A stretch of 64,000 nucleotides of DNA from Locusta migratoria (GCA_026315105.1 CM048746.1:640019398-640083397); one strand, 5' to 3'. Positions 42,464 through 55,417 are shown, counted from the first letter of the stretch. The notes: generated from the letters alone by a model not told the origin. Program-made: numbers and translations.

Positions 42464-43578
42464 GTCCTTGTGTATTAAACAAACAATCAAGTGACTAAGG
42501 CAAAACATAAAAAAAAAACAACTAAAATTGTGAAGACAAGTAACGGCTACCTTATAAGGTGACTGTGATTATAGTACCAACATATTACTTTTAGTATTTA
42601 CACAGTCCAGGTATATTTCTATACATGGTTGTATTTTTAGGTCATTTGTGGCATTTTGCCTTGTGTTAGTCAATGATTTACTTTCTGTATTATAATGATG
42701 TTTAAGTTTATGACATGGTCTTTTACCTTATCACGATTATTGTGATGACAGTATTATTTGTCCTCCCTTATGCTTATGTACATTTACACCTTATATGGTG
42801 GCCATTACTCGTCATCACAATTTTAGTTGGTGACTGTGATTATAGTACCAACGTTCTGCTTTTAGTATTTGCACAGCCCAGGTATATTTCTATACGTGGT
42901 TGTAATTATTGGGTCACTTGCGGCATTTTCCCCTATGTTTCAGTTATACATATTTGTCTTTCGTTGTCCTAATTTATAATAGTACTTTGCTTCTATAAGT
43001 AGTTCATTACTACATTTCTGTTAGGCGAAATATGTACTATGCCATTGCCAATAATGTTCATACTACAGTTTTTCCATATCTATTACCTTTACTTGTCATC
43101 TTTTGTGATATTTTAGTGGGATGTCTTCTGTAACCTTATATATTTTAGCTTTAATACATTTTTATTTGACATATTTTCTATATTTTCTTTGTGACCACGA
43201 ACAAGTATGTTGCATGTCTCCCTCCTTTGACTATATTATTCATATGCATAATTTGAGCTGACCTAACTTTTCTAGTGTTATGTGCCTATGCCGACAAGCA
43301 TGTTAATGTTTTATTCCCAAAAAACGACTCTTTAGTCGTGCACTATCAGTGCCTTTCTCACCTTTGGGATTGCAATGTCGCTATTATACGATTATTAAAT
43401 AAATCAATAAATAGGGAGATGAATGTTATTGTTGACTACGTTTGTACGCATTCTATGTGTGGTATTGAATAGTAGTTTCATTCGTATATTGTATTTTTTG
43501 TGTGCTACCATACAATACTTTCTTTTTTTATGTTTTTGCCTTAGTCACATGATTATTCTTTGTTTAATACACAGGGAC

Positions 43579-43612
43579 CTGAAGATGGCATAGTGGAATG
43601 CAGAAAATGGTT
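43579..43612 (+). other. Hammerhead-like motif, right arm
   Basis: CTGAAGA at 43579-43585, hairpin GGCAT...ATGC, then GAAAATGGTT. Same motif as the left arm with a few substitutions. Confidence 0.38.
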
Positions 43613-44289
43613 GTGATACAATAAGTATTTCATCATACTTACGGCTGTTGGTATCTTAGTTCCTTCAGACACTTGACCAGCCACTGTCCTGTTCCCACCA
43701 CCAACGATGGATTCAATAACACTTACTGTACCTTTAAAGTTGTCGAAGCGCTGGTCCGTATGTTCGACAGTACTGACTCCCGCCCACAACATTCGCCCAC
43801 CAACATGGTAGGTATATTTCCCGTACATAACAAGAATTCTTCCAGAGGAGGGAAGGACTATTGACCGGCTGAATACAAGATCTTGACTCATCTGTGAACA
43901 GAACCCGGCGCCATTCGTTAAGACTCTACTCCTTATGTTCCCACGCCCAGTATCTGTGGGCTAAACGGTGTCATGGTTTTAATGTGATACACATCATATT
44001 TCTTCGTGCAAAGAGACCACATTGTCAAAACCTCTGGCGGACTGTTTGTGTTTATATTGGGCGTCATGTTGCTACTGAGTTTATTCGGCCGCCCGTACGA
44101 CCCGCGTACGACCTTGGCCGTGCCTTCTTTTAACGGTTCCTGTTGTCAGAAATCGCGTCCAAGTCCAGGAAACTTTGCTACTCTACAATAGGAGATTTGA
44201 ATGTGTCTCGCTTCCAACCTTTCTATGGCCCTCCATGTCATATCTTGGCTTAAGTACGATGTTGTTGCTCTACGCTACCTGCTCATTAC

Positions 44290-45334
44290 ACTATCTGAAT
44301 CAAATTGCGTGGTTTTGGTATATCGCCCCAAATTTGCGATTGGATAGGGAATTACCTGTCTGAGAGGACACAGATCGTAGTAATCGATGGTAAGGCATCG
44401 ACTAAAACAGAAGTGATGTCGGGCGTTCCACAGGGTAGTGTTATTGGTCCTCTGCTGTTCCTTATTTACATACACGATATAGGGAAAAATCTAAGCAGAT
44501 CTCTTAGGTTGTTTGCAGATGGCGCCGTCATTTACCGTCTAGTGAAATCATCTGAAGATCAAAACCAAATGCAGAACGACCTGAATAAGATATTACTATG
44601 GTGTAAAAATTGGCAATTGAGTCTAAATAATGAGAAGTGTGAAGTCGTCCATATAAGTATGAAAAGAAATCCGTTAAATTTTGTTTTCAAGATAAACCAA
44701 TCAAAAGTGAAGGCCGTAAACTCCACAAACGACCTAGGAATTACTATCACTTCAGACTTAAACTGGAAAGAAGAAGTAGATAATGTCGTCGAAAAGGCGA
44801 ACCAGAGACTGCGTTGTATTGGCAGAACCCTTAAATCATGCAACATAACTACAAAAGAAATTGCTTACACTACGCTTGTCCGTCCAATTTTGGAGTATTG
44901 CTGCCCAGTGTGGGATCCTTATCAGGTGGCTTTGACTGAGGACATCGAAAGAGTCCAGAAAATGGCAGCTCGTTTCGTACTGTCACGATACAGGGGAGAC
45001 CGTGTTACAGAAATGATACAGGATCTGGGATGGGAATCATTACAAGAACGGCGCTTATCGCTGGGGCGTGGGCTACTTACGAAACACCAATCGCCAACAT
45101 GCTCTTCAGAATGCGAAAATGTATTGTTGACTCCCACTTAGATAGGTAGAAATGATCATCAGAATAAAATACGAGAAATCAGAGCTCGAACGGAGAGATT
45201 CAGGTGTTCTTTCTTTGCCGTGCGCTATTCCAGAATTGATTGGGAGATTAATAATATAATGGTGGTTCGATGAATCCTCGGCCAGGCACTTAAATGTGAT
45301 TTGCAGAGTATCCCATGTAGATGTAGATGTAGAA
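44290..45334 (+). mobile_element. CR1-like LINE, 5'-truncated, (GTAGAT)n tail
   Basis: The 278-residue frame 44305-45141 starts inside RT: GFGISPQICDWIGNYLSERT, SGVPQGSVIGPLLFLIYIHD, then FADGAVIYRLV where the second catalytic Asp of FADD is Gly. It continues through WCKNWQLSLNNEKCEVVHIS and LEYCCPVWDPYQVALTEDIE. The frame ends shortly before the usual C-terminus, which continues in another frame to about 45290. The 3' tail is TGTAGATGTAGATGTAGA (45315-45332). The long open frame indicates a fairly young copy. Confidence 0.9.
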
Positions 45335-46138
45335 CCCAGCTGCTTGTGTAATTTGTTTGGTAAACACCAAACAATGTAAACCCCATCTGCAGCAACTTTC
45401 TGCTATTACCATTATTTTGGTTGCGGTCATGTTGTTGTCTCCGCTCCGTAGTACCGACAGAATGACGTCGAGCCATTTCACTTTATTTTGACAATGACAA
45501 TATTTCAGAAAATAGATATGTCAATTGACCTCTTAATAGTTTTGACAAGTGTATTTCAGTCCGTGGAGCGGCGGTGCTATCTATTCATGTAATTGCTGTT
45601 CATATTTAATACCTTTGCAAAAATGGATGAAGGTGCATTTGTTGTATTACAACGAAATTGCATATAACATTGTTCAGCCACCAGTACTTCGGGTGTCACA
45701 ATGATTTCGTCATAGCTTCAACTTAGAATTTCTATAATTAATTTAGAATTTTGATTTTGTACATTTGAGGACTGTATGTAAAAACACCAATTCATTTGAA
45801 TATGATCACTGTAACTAGTAATGAAAAGTTATATTAAAGGTTGGAACTTAGGGACTGTAGCATTTGACTTGATTTAACAATTGATTATTTATCACTTTTA
45901 CTCGTCAGCCCTAAAAAATGTAATTCAATGCCTCTCATGTTTTATAACGAGACAATGTTGTCTCAAGGAAATGTATTATTGTTGATATTTATATCTCCTC
46001 GGCCTGAGGAACAAGGCAAGACTGTTCCCATTCGCGTTCTTTGCTATGGTGCTATTCCAACATAGGAGAGACTTGGTAATTTGATACGCATTCCACAGGG
46101 AATATTGAAGCAGAACTTAAGTATGTGATGTGGAGGGA
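45335..46138. other. Unassigned AT-rich spacer
   Basis: No coding or repeat feature recognised apart from short frames. Confidence 0.45.
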
Positions 46139-46149
46139 GACGTAATTGA

Positions 46150-46348
46150 GCCGGCCGCGGTGGTCGTGGGGACTGCGGCGCTCCAGTCACGGTCTGCACG
46201 ACCACTACGGTCGGGGGTCGAATCCCCCCTCGGGCATGGATATTTGTGCCGTCCTTAGTGTTAGCTAGTTCGTAAGTAGTTTGTAAGTTTAGGGACTGAT
46301 GACGCCGAAGTTAAGTCCTATAAGCTATACAAACATTTGAACATTTCA
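46150..46348 (+). mobile_element. SINE-A with 11-bp TSD
   Basis: GACGTAATTGA (46139-46149) and GACGTGATTGA (46349-46359) flank a complete SINE-A. Confidence 0.9.
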
Positions 46349-46505
46349 GACGTGATTGAAGACAGTCCGTGTTAACTGAGCGGCAGTCTGCTTTCGACAG
46401 CACAGCGGTGAGGAGGGACTGTTTACGTCCCGCCGCAGTGTCTCGCGCGTGAGCGGTTGTTTACTTCTCGTAGACTTCGCGAGTGTTACTTCATATAGAG
46501 ATAGA

Positions 46506-47540
46506 ATGGCTCACTCGTAGCGACAGTCTACAATCAAGATCAGCTTTAATAATGAATTTGCACGACCGAAAGCATTCGAAGTGGAAAGATTCATCCGTGA
46601 AGAGATTAAGATTGATCCACGAGAGATGATTGGAACACACTTCTCCATTATAAGTAGTGTGGTCTACGTAAAACTGATCAACGACACGGTATGTGACAAG
46701 ATTGTGCGAGAGAACAAAGACGGACTAAAATTCATACATTCTGAAGGAAATGTCGGAGCAGTGACAATTGATCATGCAGGGCTGGGATTAAGAACCGTCC
46801 GAGTTTTGAACCACCTTTCGAGGTACCGGCTGACATCGTGACAAAAAGCGCTGCAACCCTATGGTAGAGTGCTAAGCCACATAGCAGAAAAATGGACAAC
46901 CTTTACGACGTACCCAGCTATTAACGGCGTACGAAAAATAAGGATCGAACTGACAAAACATGTGCCGTCTTATCTCACGATTGGAGGCTGCAGAGCAATA
47001 GTGATCTACGATGGCCAACCAAAAACATGTTCAGGCTGTGGTAAGCAAGGTCTTGTCCGTTCAGAATGTCTTCAACGGAGAATTGTTCAGGTACCAACAG
47101 GAGACCTTACCAACATATACGGTCACGACCCTCCCTCTCACATATGCAGAGGTGTTCACGAAGGACGTTCAACCAAACAATGTCATCACCCAAAAACTAG
47201 AACGTTATACCGAAGATTCAGCGGCAGCGAACGAAGACACCTTCAAGGAAGAATTAATGTCTCTGCCCACAGAGATGTCGCGAACGATCTCTCCACCAGA
47301 GAGACTCGAACATAACATGGAAGTCGGCAGTAGGGTAGTGCCAACAGCCGCCTTCGTCCCCGTCAGCAAAGAGGACAGCGAAGCCCAAACAAATTCGGAT
47401 ACTGAAGCCCATGAACGTAAGCAAAGATCTCCAAAACGACACAAGAAAGACTTACCCCGTCAGACGACTGCTTACAACGTACGACCGGTGACAGTGAAAA
47501 AATTGAGGGAGGAGGTGACCACGCATAGGTTACTGTGACC
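46506..47540 (+). pseudogene. Tx1-like LINE ORF1 with degenerate zinc knuckle
   Basis: The likely start ATG at 46506 is followed by a TAG at 46518. The frames 46581-46841, 46869-47100 and 47011-47538 then give KAFEVERFIREEIKIDPREM, IRIELTKHVPSYLTIGGCRA and CSGCGKQGLVRSEC. The last is a C-x2-C-x4-H-x4-C knuckle in which Leu replaces the His. The C-terminal half is acidic and hydrophilic. ORF1 proteins of this type bind LINE RNA. At least one stop and two frame changes are present. Confidence 0.75.
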
Positions 47541-47904
47541 TCTCATCAAGAAGGTCAACATCCCGATAAAAACAAAAGCCACGAGCTACCTGCAGAGTAT
47601 TACAACGTAGAACTGCCTGCAGCCCACTACCAGTCTGCTACTGTGGGAAAGAAGACACAACAGGAATGGATGGAGAAGACCAAAATGACGACGAACTGGT
47701 CACAAGGCGATTGATCAGAGGACAGTGGAGATGACCCGATGACGTACGCAACAGGCGACGGGGCAGCGGCGGCGCCCCTGAAGAGTTATACACGCAGTTA
47801 ACGCCAGCGGATATGACGAGGCTCCACGACGTGTCAGTACATCATCAGATGACATAAGCTCCCATGGGCGACACACACATTGCGAAACGAAGACAAGCAT
47901 ACCG

Positions 47905-48737
47905 ACTAGCCTCCATAAATATCAACACCATAAAATCGCGCATTTAAATGTCCTTACTCAAAGAGATGCTGATCGCGGCGGAAATCGATATAATTGTACG
48001 TTAAAGAATTTCCGATGATCTACGGGTACGACGCCTCCGAAACAAGCAGCGGCGTGGCAGTACTCCTTAGAGAAGGCATACAACCTGAGGATGTTTTACA
48101 CTTACCTTCAGCAAGGGGATCTGCGATGACGGTGCTTGGTGTCAGACTCATCAACATCTACGCGCCATCCGGAACGGACAAGAAACGAGATCGTTCCCGC
48201 TTCTTTGCCGAGGAAATTGCACCGCTCTTCCAAGGACGACACGACTGTTTCAACCTCGGAGGTGAATTTAATTGTGTACCTGCCAAGAAAGATCTAATTC
48301 CTGGATACACAACGTGCACGGAACTAAGAACGATGGTGCGTGATATGCATTTGGTTGACACATGCGAGCATGTGCATGGCCTACGTCAAGGCTTCACCCA
48401 TATGTCGAGTCATTCCGCTAGTCGCCTCGATCGAGTTTACGTAACAAATACTCTCAGCACTGATATCGTGGATGCAGAACTGTGGCCTGCAGCCTTCACC
48501 GACCACACGGCATTTATATGTACCATCTCTCTCAGGAGACAGCAGGTGTGGCGGAGCCGCGGTCCTTGGAAACTGAACTTCGCCCACCTTGACAACCTAG
48601 ACTGTTGCAGTGCCATCGAAGATACATGGACATCATGTCTAAGACGTCTCCAGGCGTATCCCACGAAACTACGCTGGTGGCGGGATTGTGCCAAACCAGC
48701 AATACGCCGTACTTTCTTTCGCTACGGTCGTGAATAG
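47905..48737 (+). pseudogene. Tx1-like LINE endonuclease
   Basis: It begins with LASININTIKSRI at about 47910, the first APE motif, but a stop follows. The 247-residue frame 47994-48737 carries VLGVRLINIYAPSGTDKKRD, FNLGGEFNCV (GGDFN motif with Glu for Asp), SASRLDRVYVTNTLS and FTDHTAF (the SDH motif with Thr for Ser). It ends in WRSRGPWKLNFAHLDN, which is typical of L1/Tx1 types. The catalytic Glu of motif 2 is missing at a deletion near 47990. Confidence 0.82.
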
Positions 48738-49139
48738 GCAGCGTAGCGACGGCAAACGATGAACATCTATTTCACTGTCCTACGTGACTGCAATAACCAG
48801 GCACCTTCTCCGGAAAGACAGACGACAGTACAACAAGCCAAGGCCAAGATTATAGCCATCATGAGACGCTACCTCGAAGGCGTGGTAGTCAGGGCAAGGG
48901 CACTCGACCGAGTCATGGGAGAAAACCATGCATGTAAGCGTCGAAGAAGAGACCGGATACACGTACTGGACAATGAAGATGGCAGACATCTAACTACTGA
49001 CTTTGTCGAATACTACACTCAACTATACACAGCGGTGGATACTGATATGACGATAGTTGACGAAGACAATCGCAGACAATCCTTGACACCATTGACCCGG
49101 CGGCAGAAGCACAGCTGACGGAGGATATAACTTAAGAAG

Positions 49140-50490
49140 AAGTAGTGGAGGCTATTGGTAGGGGAGCGGTGAATAAATCGCCTGAACCAGATGGACTCCC
49201 ACTGGAATTTTATCGGACCTTCCGACGTATGATAACATCCATATGGACTAGTATTTGCCGTGAATTGATGTCTCCAATTGTGCCCTTACCACCGTCCTTC
49301 GTGGAGGGACTTATCATCCCGATACACAAGCCATCAGGTCGCTTCTGAATTGTGACTTTAAAATATTCTCCAGACTCTTAGCTTCGCGCTTCCGAAGTAT
49401 ATTGCGCCAAGTCGATCAAACGTCGCTTGGCGGAGATACCAACATTCAGACAGCACTCGGCGAGTATCGCGATGTAATCGCACTGGGAAAGACCTGCCGC
49501 CTTCGCGGAGCCCTTGCGTCGATTGATTTTGATCAGGCCTTCGACAGAGTGGGCCACACCTATCTGGCAGCAGTCATGAAGCACGTGCGATTTCCATAGC
49601 CCTTTATCAGTGTTGTGATGCGGCTATTAAATAATGCCTTCTCCAAAGTGCTCACCAACGGATGGGCGACAGCACCCCTCATCATATCAAGATCGGTTAG
49701 ACAAGGATGTCCTCTTTCGACAATTTTATACGCCATAGCCCTTGAACCACTACTCTGCGGCCTACGTGGACGATTGACATGGTTGACAATGAGAGGGTAC
49801 ACTTTCAAGTGTAAAGCGTATGCAGACGACCTGGTGCTCATGGTACGGACTGAAAACGACATGCAAGAGGCTTTAACTTGGATCAAAAAATATGTAATGG
49901 CTACAGGCAGCCGCATCAATGTGGACAAGTCAATGGTAATGGGTATCGGTGACGGGGTACCAGATGAACATGTAGCGCCCTTACAACTCAAGGATACCTT
50001 GAAATGCTTAGGTGTTGTCTTTACCAACGACGTTGCGTGACACGGCAGCTTGCAACTACAAGAGACTTCTACAGTCAATCCAGACAGTAGTCAGAGGGAA
50101 TACGGTCTTGGGACATTATCCAGCGTGTCAATTATGTTAACACATACATGGCGTCACGAATTCCTCACCCTATAAGTCCTTCCGATGCCGACGGTGACAG
50201 CACTGCATATATTGGCTGCTTTCGGTTGCTTCGTCAGTGCGGGACTACTCTTCATAGTTAGATATGAAAACCTCACCCTCCCTCCCGGTAGGGGAGGTCT
50301 AGGTCTTGCACATATTCATGATCGAGCAGTGGCACTATACATCAGCACCATGTTGAAGTTGTGGCGACGACATCAGACATCTCTGACAGTTATCTTAATA
50401 GAAGGACTAGCACCGAGGTCTCAAACAGCACCGGTGGCGGTGCAGCACATCTCACAGTCACCCCACCACATTAGTGCATTTTTATAGAAT
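49140..50490 (+). pseudogene. Tx1-like LINE reverse transcriptase
   Basis: Frames 49145-49348, 49402-49599 and 49615-50040 carry NKSPEPDGLPLEFYRTF, ASIDFDQAFDRVGHTYL with the catalytic Asp, RSVRQGCPLSTILYAIALEP and CKAYADDLVLMVRT with an intact YADD box. KYVMATGSRINVDKSMVM follows. At 50185-50487 the C-terminal block LPPGRGGLGLAHIHDRAVAL is still readable. All active-site residues survive, yet the gene is cut into at least four frames. Confidence 0.88.
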
Positions 50491-51309
50491 AAAGTTACGT
50501 TCAGATGGCACTGCCGGAAACCAGACCTGCGACGGCTCGCGACATCTATCGAATGTTAACGGCCACAAGAACTGGCAATGTTATTGAGAAGAAGTATCCA
50601 AATTTTGACTGACCGGTGGTATGGCGATCGATACACTACGTTTCCTTGGATACGGAAACACGTGCCATGTGGTACCTGACAGTTAATGGAAAACACGCAA
50701 CTCGATCTAGACACCACTTTATACATCTGATGGACTCACCGATATGCCCCCAGTGCTGAGTCCCAGCAGCAGAAGTCTGGCGTTTAGGACAACAGATAAT
50801 AGCTTTCCTTCTTCGAGTGGAGCCACAAGACATCAGACCACGTTCCGTGTTATTCCCTCACAGGTCATACTATCCACGAACTAAAACGAATGGATTCGAG
50901 CACAACTGGTGCTCAATTATGCAGAGATACCCCGAATAATGTATTAGACTTTTGGGTCTACTTAGAAGAACGACATAGAAAGATTGTACATAATCCTAAG
51001 TATAGACAGTATTTTTCAAATTTTTTATGGAGTGCGTTTCAGGACCCGCCGCACAGCTGGAACGTCCGGGTAGGAGAAGTTAAAATATTAAATCGACGAA
51101 GAATGAAAGAAATATCTGAAAACGGCAACTAATCCTAATGTACGAGAAGACGTACCTGGGCGCTGAAGTGGCGATGGATTTGGAATAACACTCTACACCG
51201 TGCTGCGTGTATGTTTATTTATGAAATGCGAGAAGGCAGTTAAGTTTCTGTATGGGTTGTGCGCACGGTGAACAGATTTACTATTAAATAAATAAAGAAA
51301 AAGAAGGAA

Positions 51310-53590
51310 ATTCTGTAAGAAGAATTATGTTGTCTACACTGAATAAAAGTCAAACTTGCTTCATACACTAGCCCTAGCCTCTCCTAATAAATTTACACCT
51401 GTTTCCTTTCATTTATTTTAATTTATTTATTTTTTTCTTAAAAAACTGCGGAGCGGTAGTTAAATGTAACTCGGGTTCGCGACCCCATACGTCTAAAATA
51501 TTTTTATTTTTTTCCTGTTTAAAAAAATAAATAAAAATAAAAAAGCGGTCTAAAGCGCTTACCCGGTACGAAGGCGGTCCCAGCGACAGCACAAATTTTA
51601 ATTCACTGCATTTCCTTATGTTTAATACCGTACAAAATTATCGGTTGACAGATAGCGATAAAAATTGTAGCTTCTGCACGCTACAGTATTAATCCAAATA
51701 CTTCTCAGACGTTGTCGGACTATAAGACTTGACCAGGTTTAAAGCTACATGATTCAGCCCATAGCACGACCTCGATTCATCAACTACGTGTTGGTTACGC
51801 TTCTAGTAATTTATTTTAACCTACCGGATTTTACATTTTCGCACAGAAGCTATTCTAAAGTTTTTGATGGAATATATACCATATACAAATACTGTTTGAA
51901 TTTGAACAACATCTTTTTAGAATGTTAACGTAACATACACATACAACTGTTACAGTTTGTATGTGTACATAGTATTTGAAATCAGAATAAAACAGGACAT
52001 TCACGCACTGAATTCTAAACAAGAGAGACAACGTGTATTTGTAGAAAAATATTATTCAAGACACTGTGTTGTTACAAATAACATTATATCTAAGAATGTG
52101 GAAACTGTACTATTTCCATAAATAATAGAAATAACCTATTGTTCCGCTGTCACAATGCACTGAAAATGTCGGAACATGGTGGTGCAGAAGATCAAGCAAA
52201 CAAATACAACAGTATTTGCATATCAGTTCGCCACAATAGCCCAGACTGCGGTGAAAAGAGGCTCTCATGAACGTATACATCGCTGTGTATGAAACGCAGT
52301 TTGCGAGCCGAAATAAATGCATGCGGGAGCAGGCGCGCAGTTTGCAGCGTTTTTTTTGCGGACTCGGACAGCCGTTACCGCAATTCAAGTGCAGAATTTG
52401 CGTGCATAACAAAGTAAATAGGCACCGCTGTCGTAACTTCATTTCCAGCGAAATTCATGTTTTTCTTTTCTGGTTTTTATTTTTTACGTTTTTGTAGAAC
52501 GATTGTACTGTTCCTTTACAGATCAGAGGTGATGAGTAATGTCACATACATACGGATTAATGTTATTTATCCAATCAGCACTTAGCTGTGCAAAGCATAA
52601 GCATATTGTAATATTGCGCTTTCTTTCTTCCTATCAGGTGTTTCAGTAGTAGTTACTATTGGTAGCCGCTATTAAAGTTCACTAACGGTACAATAAAACA
52701 GGAAAATAATTTGGTGGATCTGACACATTTAGGTAACTTTATAAATAGAAGACTCCAAAAAAGAAGCGGAACCTGACTTTAAAGTTTAGCGGCAGTAATA
52801 ATTTGGAATGAAAGCATCAGCTGAGCACAATATTACACAAAGAAACTAGCAGATTCCGCGATGACTTTTCTAACCATGATGTTTATGTTAAGTAGACTGG
52901 ATGTAGCAGATGAAGCTGTAAAAACTCTTGCTGCACTGTGTAAAATGATGCTTGGTTGGCTTGGAGCAAATTGTACTAACTGAATGGCCGTTTAAAAAAT
53001 ATTGTTAACTTTCGTGACAAAAGGCTCTTTAAATCGATCGGATTTCGTTTAATTCCGAAGATTTCTTTGCAGATATTACCAGAAAGTCACATTCATGACA
53101 ATTACAAATAATGAGATCTAGAAGTAAATCTAGTAAATCATAGATACAAGTCCAACAATGGCTCCAAGCATCATGTTACATAATCAAGATTACTGCTGGA
53201 AAAATAGAAACACTTCATGAATCAATAAAAGGTGGGTCATCTTAAATAAGTAAAAGATTTTAATTGTACCAGCTATATTTTCATCATATTTAAAGGCGAA
53301 AAACGAACTCACACACTTACATTTGGTAGTAAGGAAGTCCCTGACGTACGTCTAATCTTAGCGAAGGGTAACACGAAGTGCACATCTGGTTCTGGGCAGC
53401 TCGTAAAAGATAGATGAACATCAAAAATATATGAAGAACGTAATTAGCTGTCAGAGAAAGCGGTGGTCAGCGATAAGCGTCGTAAATAAATTATTTATTG
53501 AATGAAAATTTTTAATGTAATACTACAATATCAGTGGAACTTCCCACCAGGTCCACCCAGATTTAATAGTGGAATGATGCTGTCTTCTTT
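51310..53590. other. Unassigned AT-rich region
   Basis: Long AT-rich stretch. 51410-51545 is rich in T/A homopolymers. A GC-richer segment at 52260-52440 has short frames on both strands but no motif. No repeat borders seen. Confidence 0.45.
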
Positions 53591-54044
53591 TGGTTGGAGC
53601 TACAGCTACATATCTATCTTGGAAATTACATTTCAGTGCGTGACACGTTGTTCATCGAATCACTTTCACGATGTTTGCTTGCCGCTCCATTGTCTAATAG
53701 TACGCGGAGAAAGGGAACAGCGAAATCTTTCTGTTTTCGATCTGATTTCTCTTACTTTATTACGATGATCATGTTGATCATGTGTCGCTACGTAGGTGGT
53801 AGCTAAGAACATATATTCCCATGTCTCCTTATGTACGTTCGTGCTATCAAAGTAAGTTCGAAAAAGAAAGATGATGGAAGAAATTTCGCAAATAGATAAC
53901 GCAGCAAGAAATAACTATTTTTTGCATTAACTTTGATCACAACTCATGCATCATTTCTGCGTCAATCTCTCTCCTATAACACGATAATACAAAACGAGTT
54001 GGCCTTCTCTGAACTTTCTTTATATCCTCCGTGAGTCTCACTTA

Positions 54045-54819
54045 CAAGGAAAGTACTTCGGATCGAACAAACATATTTGTATGAACGTTTGGTTACAGTA
54101 TCTCTACGTACACCTCAATGTGCTGGTGGGTGTCGTTTTTATGCAAAACTTTGCAATCATGCTCTAGATAGCACTGTACAGGTAATTATAGACACCATAC
54201 GTAATGCAGATGTCTGAACTATAACTTACGTAATAATCGTCGTACATGTTCTCCAGCGTATTGTCATCAAAAGCCGTGATGATAGTTGCAACTTTAACCT
54301 TCTTCCCGGAAGACTGTTGGTATTCACTGCCACTGCTTCCATCGCCTCTTCCCGCACTTACAGTAGCACTACTGCTAGCAATGAGTTCCTCGTCATTATC
54401 ATCCCTATTATCATCATTATGTGTTAGTGTTACAACAGTATCTAACATATGTTCATATTTCTATACCATAACCGATACAGGTAAGCAAGCACATCATTCT
54501 TCTACACTAATACCATATTCACGAAGAATGGTTCTTCGTAACTTCATCTCAAGCAATCGCAATACTTAAGCAGGATTGATTGTCAATCGCCGCTCCATCT
54601 GATGCTTCACCACACAAATGTCACAAAACGCAACTTCGGAGGCACACTGGTGAACCGACAGGTCAAAGTGCAATGTGGCAAGGCACACGAAGAGCCCTCT
54701 AATGGACGACTGCAAGTTTTGCAGATGCGGGAGTGTCACTAGTGCAATAAGGGATCTTTACATTATCTCTCGTACGGTTTTGATGTACATGTGTGTGTTC
54801 GAGCCCAAGTACTTTCCTT
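54045..54819 (-). mobile_element. CAAGG-TIR DNA element, copy 2 (TSD TTA)
   Basis: A 775-bp copy. The left end is CAAGGAAAGTACTTCGGATC and the right end, reversed, AAGGAAAGTACTTGGGCTCG. TTA is found at 54042-54044 and 54820-54822. Internally it aligns with copy 1 over its whole length (for example GCCGTGATGATAGTTGCAAC in both). It interrupts the minus-strand CR1-like LINE. The ORF of copy 1 is broken here; only the acidic stretch (54448-54164) is open. Confidence 0.87.
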
Positions 54820-55212
54820 TTAGTGGTGATCTGACAATGCATAGGAATACTCCAAATTGGAACGCACAGTCGTAGTGTAGGTAGTTCCTTTATTAGAACT
54901 GTTGCATCTATGAAGTGTTTTGACAATGAAACGTAGCCTTTGGTTCGCCTTCACTCCAATGTTCGAACTACGATATTTTCTATGTGTTCTTTCCAATTAA
55001 AGTTCTTCGTAATTAAAATTTCTTGGTTTTAGAGGGAGCATTAGGCATGGATTATCTGAAACAGGGGAAAATAATAGGGTAGAAGAAGAATGGGTAACTG
55101 TGAGAGATAGAGGAGTGAAGGCCACAGAAGATCATATAGGCAGAAGGTCAAGGCCTAATGGAAACCCTTGAACAACACAGGAGATACTGAACTTATTTGA
55201 TGAATGGAGAAA

Positions 55213-55417
55213 CGCCGCGGCGGATTAGCCGTGTGCGCTGGGCGCCGTGCTGCGGTTGCCCGCGGCCGTTCGCCGTCGGGGGTTCGAGTCCCACCTCGGA
55301 CATTGGTGCTTGCGTTGTCCATAGGTTAGTTTACCTTAGTTTAAGTAGTTTGTAAGTTACGTACTTATGACCAAGCAGTTCACTACGATAGATTTACAAC
55401 CATTTGAATATTTGATT
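55213..55417 (+). mobile_element. SINE-D in RTE-like LINE
   Basis: Head GCCGCGGCGGATTAGCCGTG, B box GGGGTTCGAGTCCC, tail GATTTACAACCATTTGAATA. Flanks TGAATGGAGAAA (55201-55212) and TGAAGGGAGAAA (55418-55429) form a 12-bp duplication with one mismatch. Confidence 0.88.

Larger units (their letters stand above)
42373..43669. mobile_element. 1.3-kb element with about 150-bp inverted arms
   Basis: The left arm 42373-42520 starts TCTGAAGGAACTGAGATACC; the right arm, reversed, starts TCTGAAGGAACTAAGATACC (43669 back to about 43519). Both arms carry the CTGAAGA-hairpin-GAAA motif facing outward. Inside, 42559-42675 and 42829-42943 are a direct duplication (GGTGACTGTGATTATAGTAC). No transposase or RT is encoded. 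It interrupts a Tc1-like gene. A target duplication is not clear. Confidence 0.85.
42030..44000 (-). pseudogene. Tc1-like transposase relic, split by inverted-repeat element
   Basis: N-terminal side (about 43890-43680, minus): GGRMLWAGVSTVEHTDQRFD, the block after the first catalytic Asp in Tc1-like proteins ('MVWGGIS.'). C-terminal side (42360-42050): RYREEIRRHFVVPYTGGIEN, VDDNARSHRTALMDIMR with the second Asp, and PTEHIWDALGRRIATR with the third acidic residue. The two halves join in frame across the insertion at 42373-43669. One stop separates DNAR from TEHIWD. The N-terminal DNA-binding domain is not readable. Confidence 0.8.
46360..51306 (+). mobile_element. Tx1/L1-like LINE, nearly full length, decayed
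   Basis: ORF1 with a CCHC-like motif (46506-47540), an APE-type endonuclease (about 47905-48560), an RT (about 49140-50040) and a C-terminal region follow each other over 4.9 kb. The element ends with AATAAATAAAGAAAAAGAAG (51288-51307), resembling a short poly-A end. The RT style (SPDGLP..FYR, RQGCPLS, YADD) points to Tx1/L1 relatives more than CR1. Many stops and frameshifts. The 5' border is uncertain. Confidence 0.82.
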
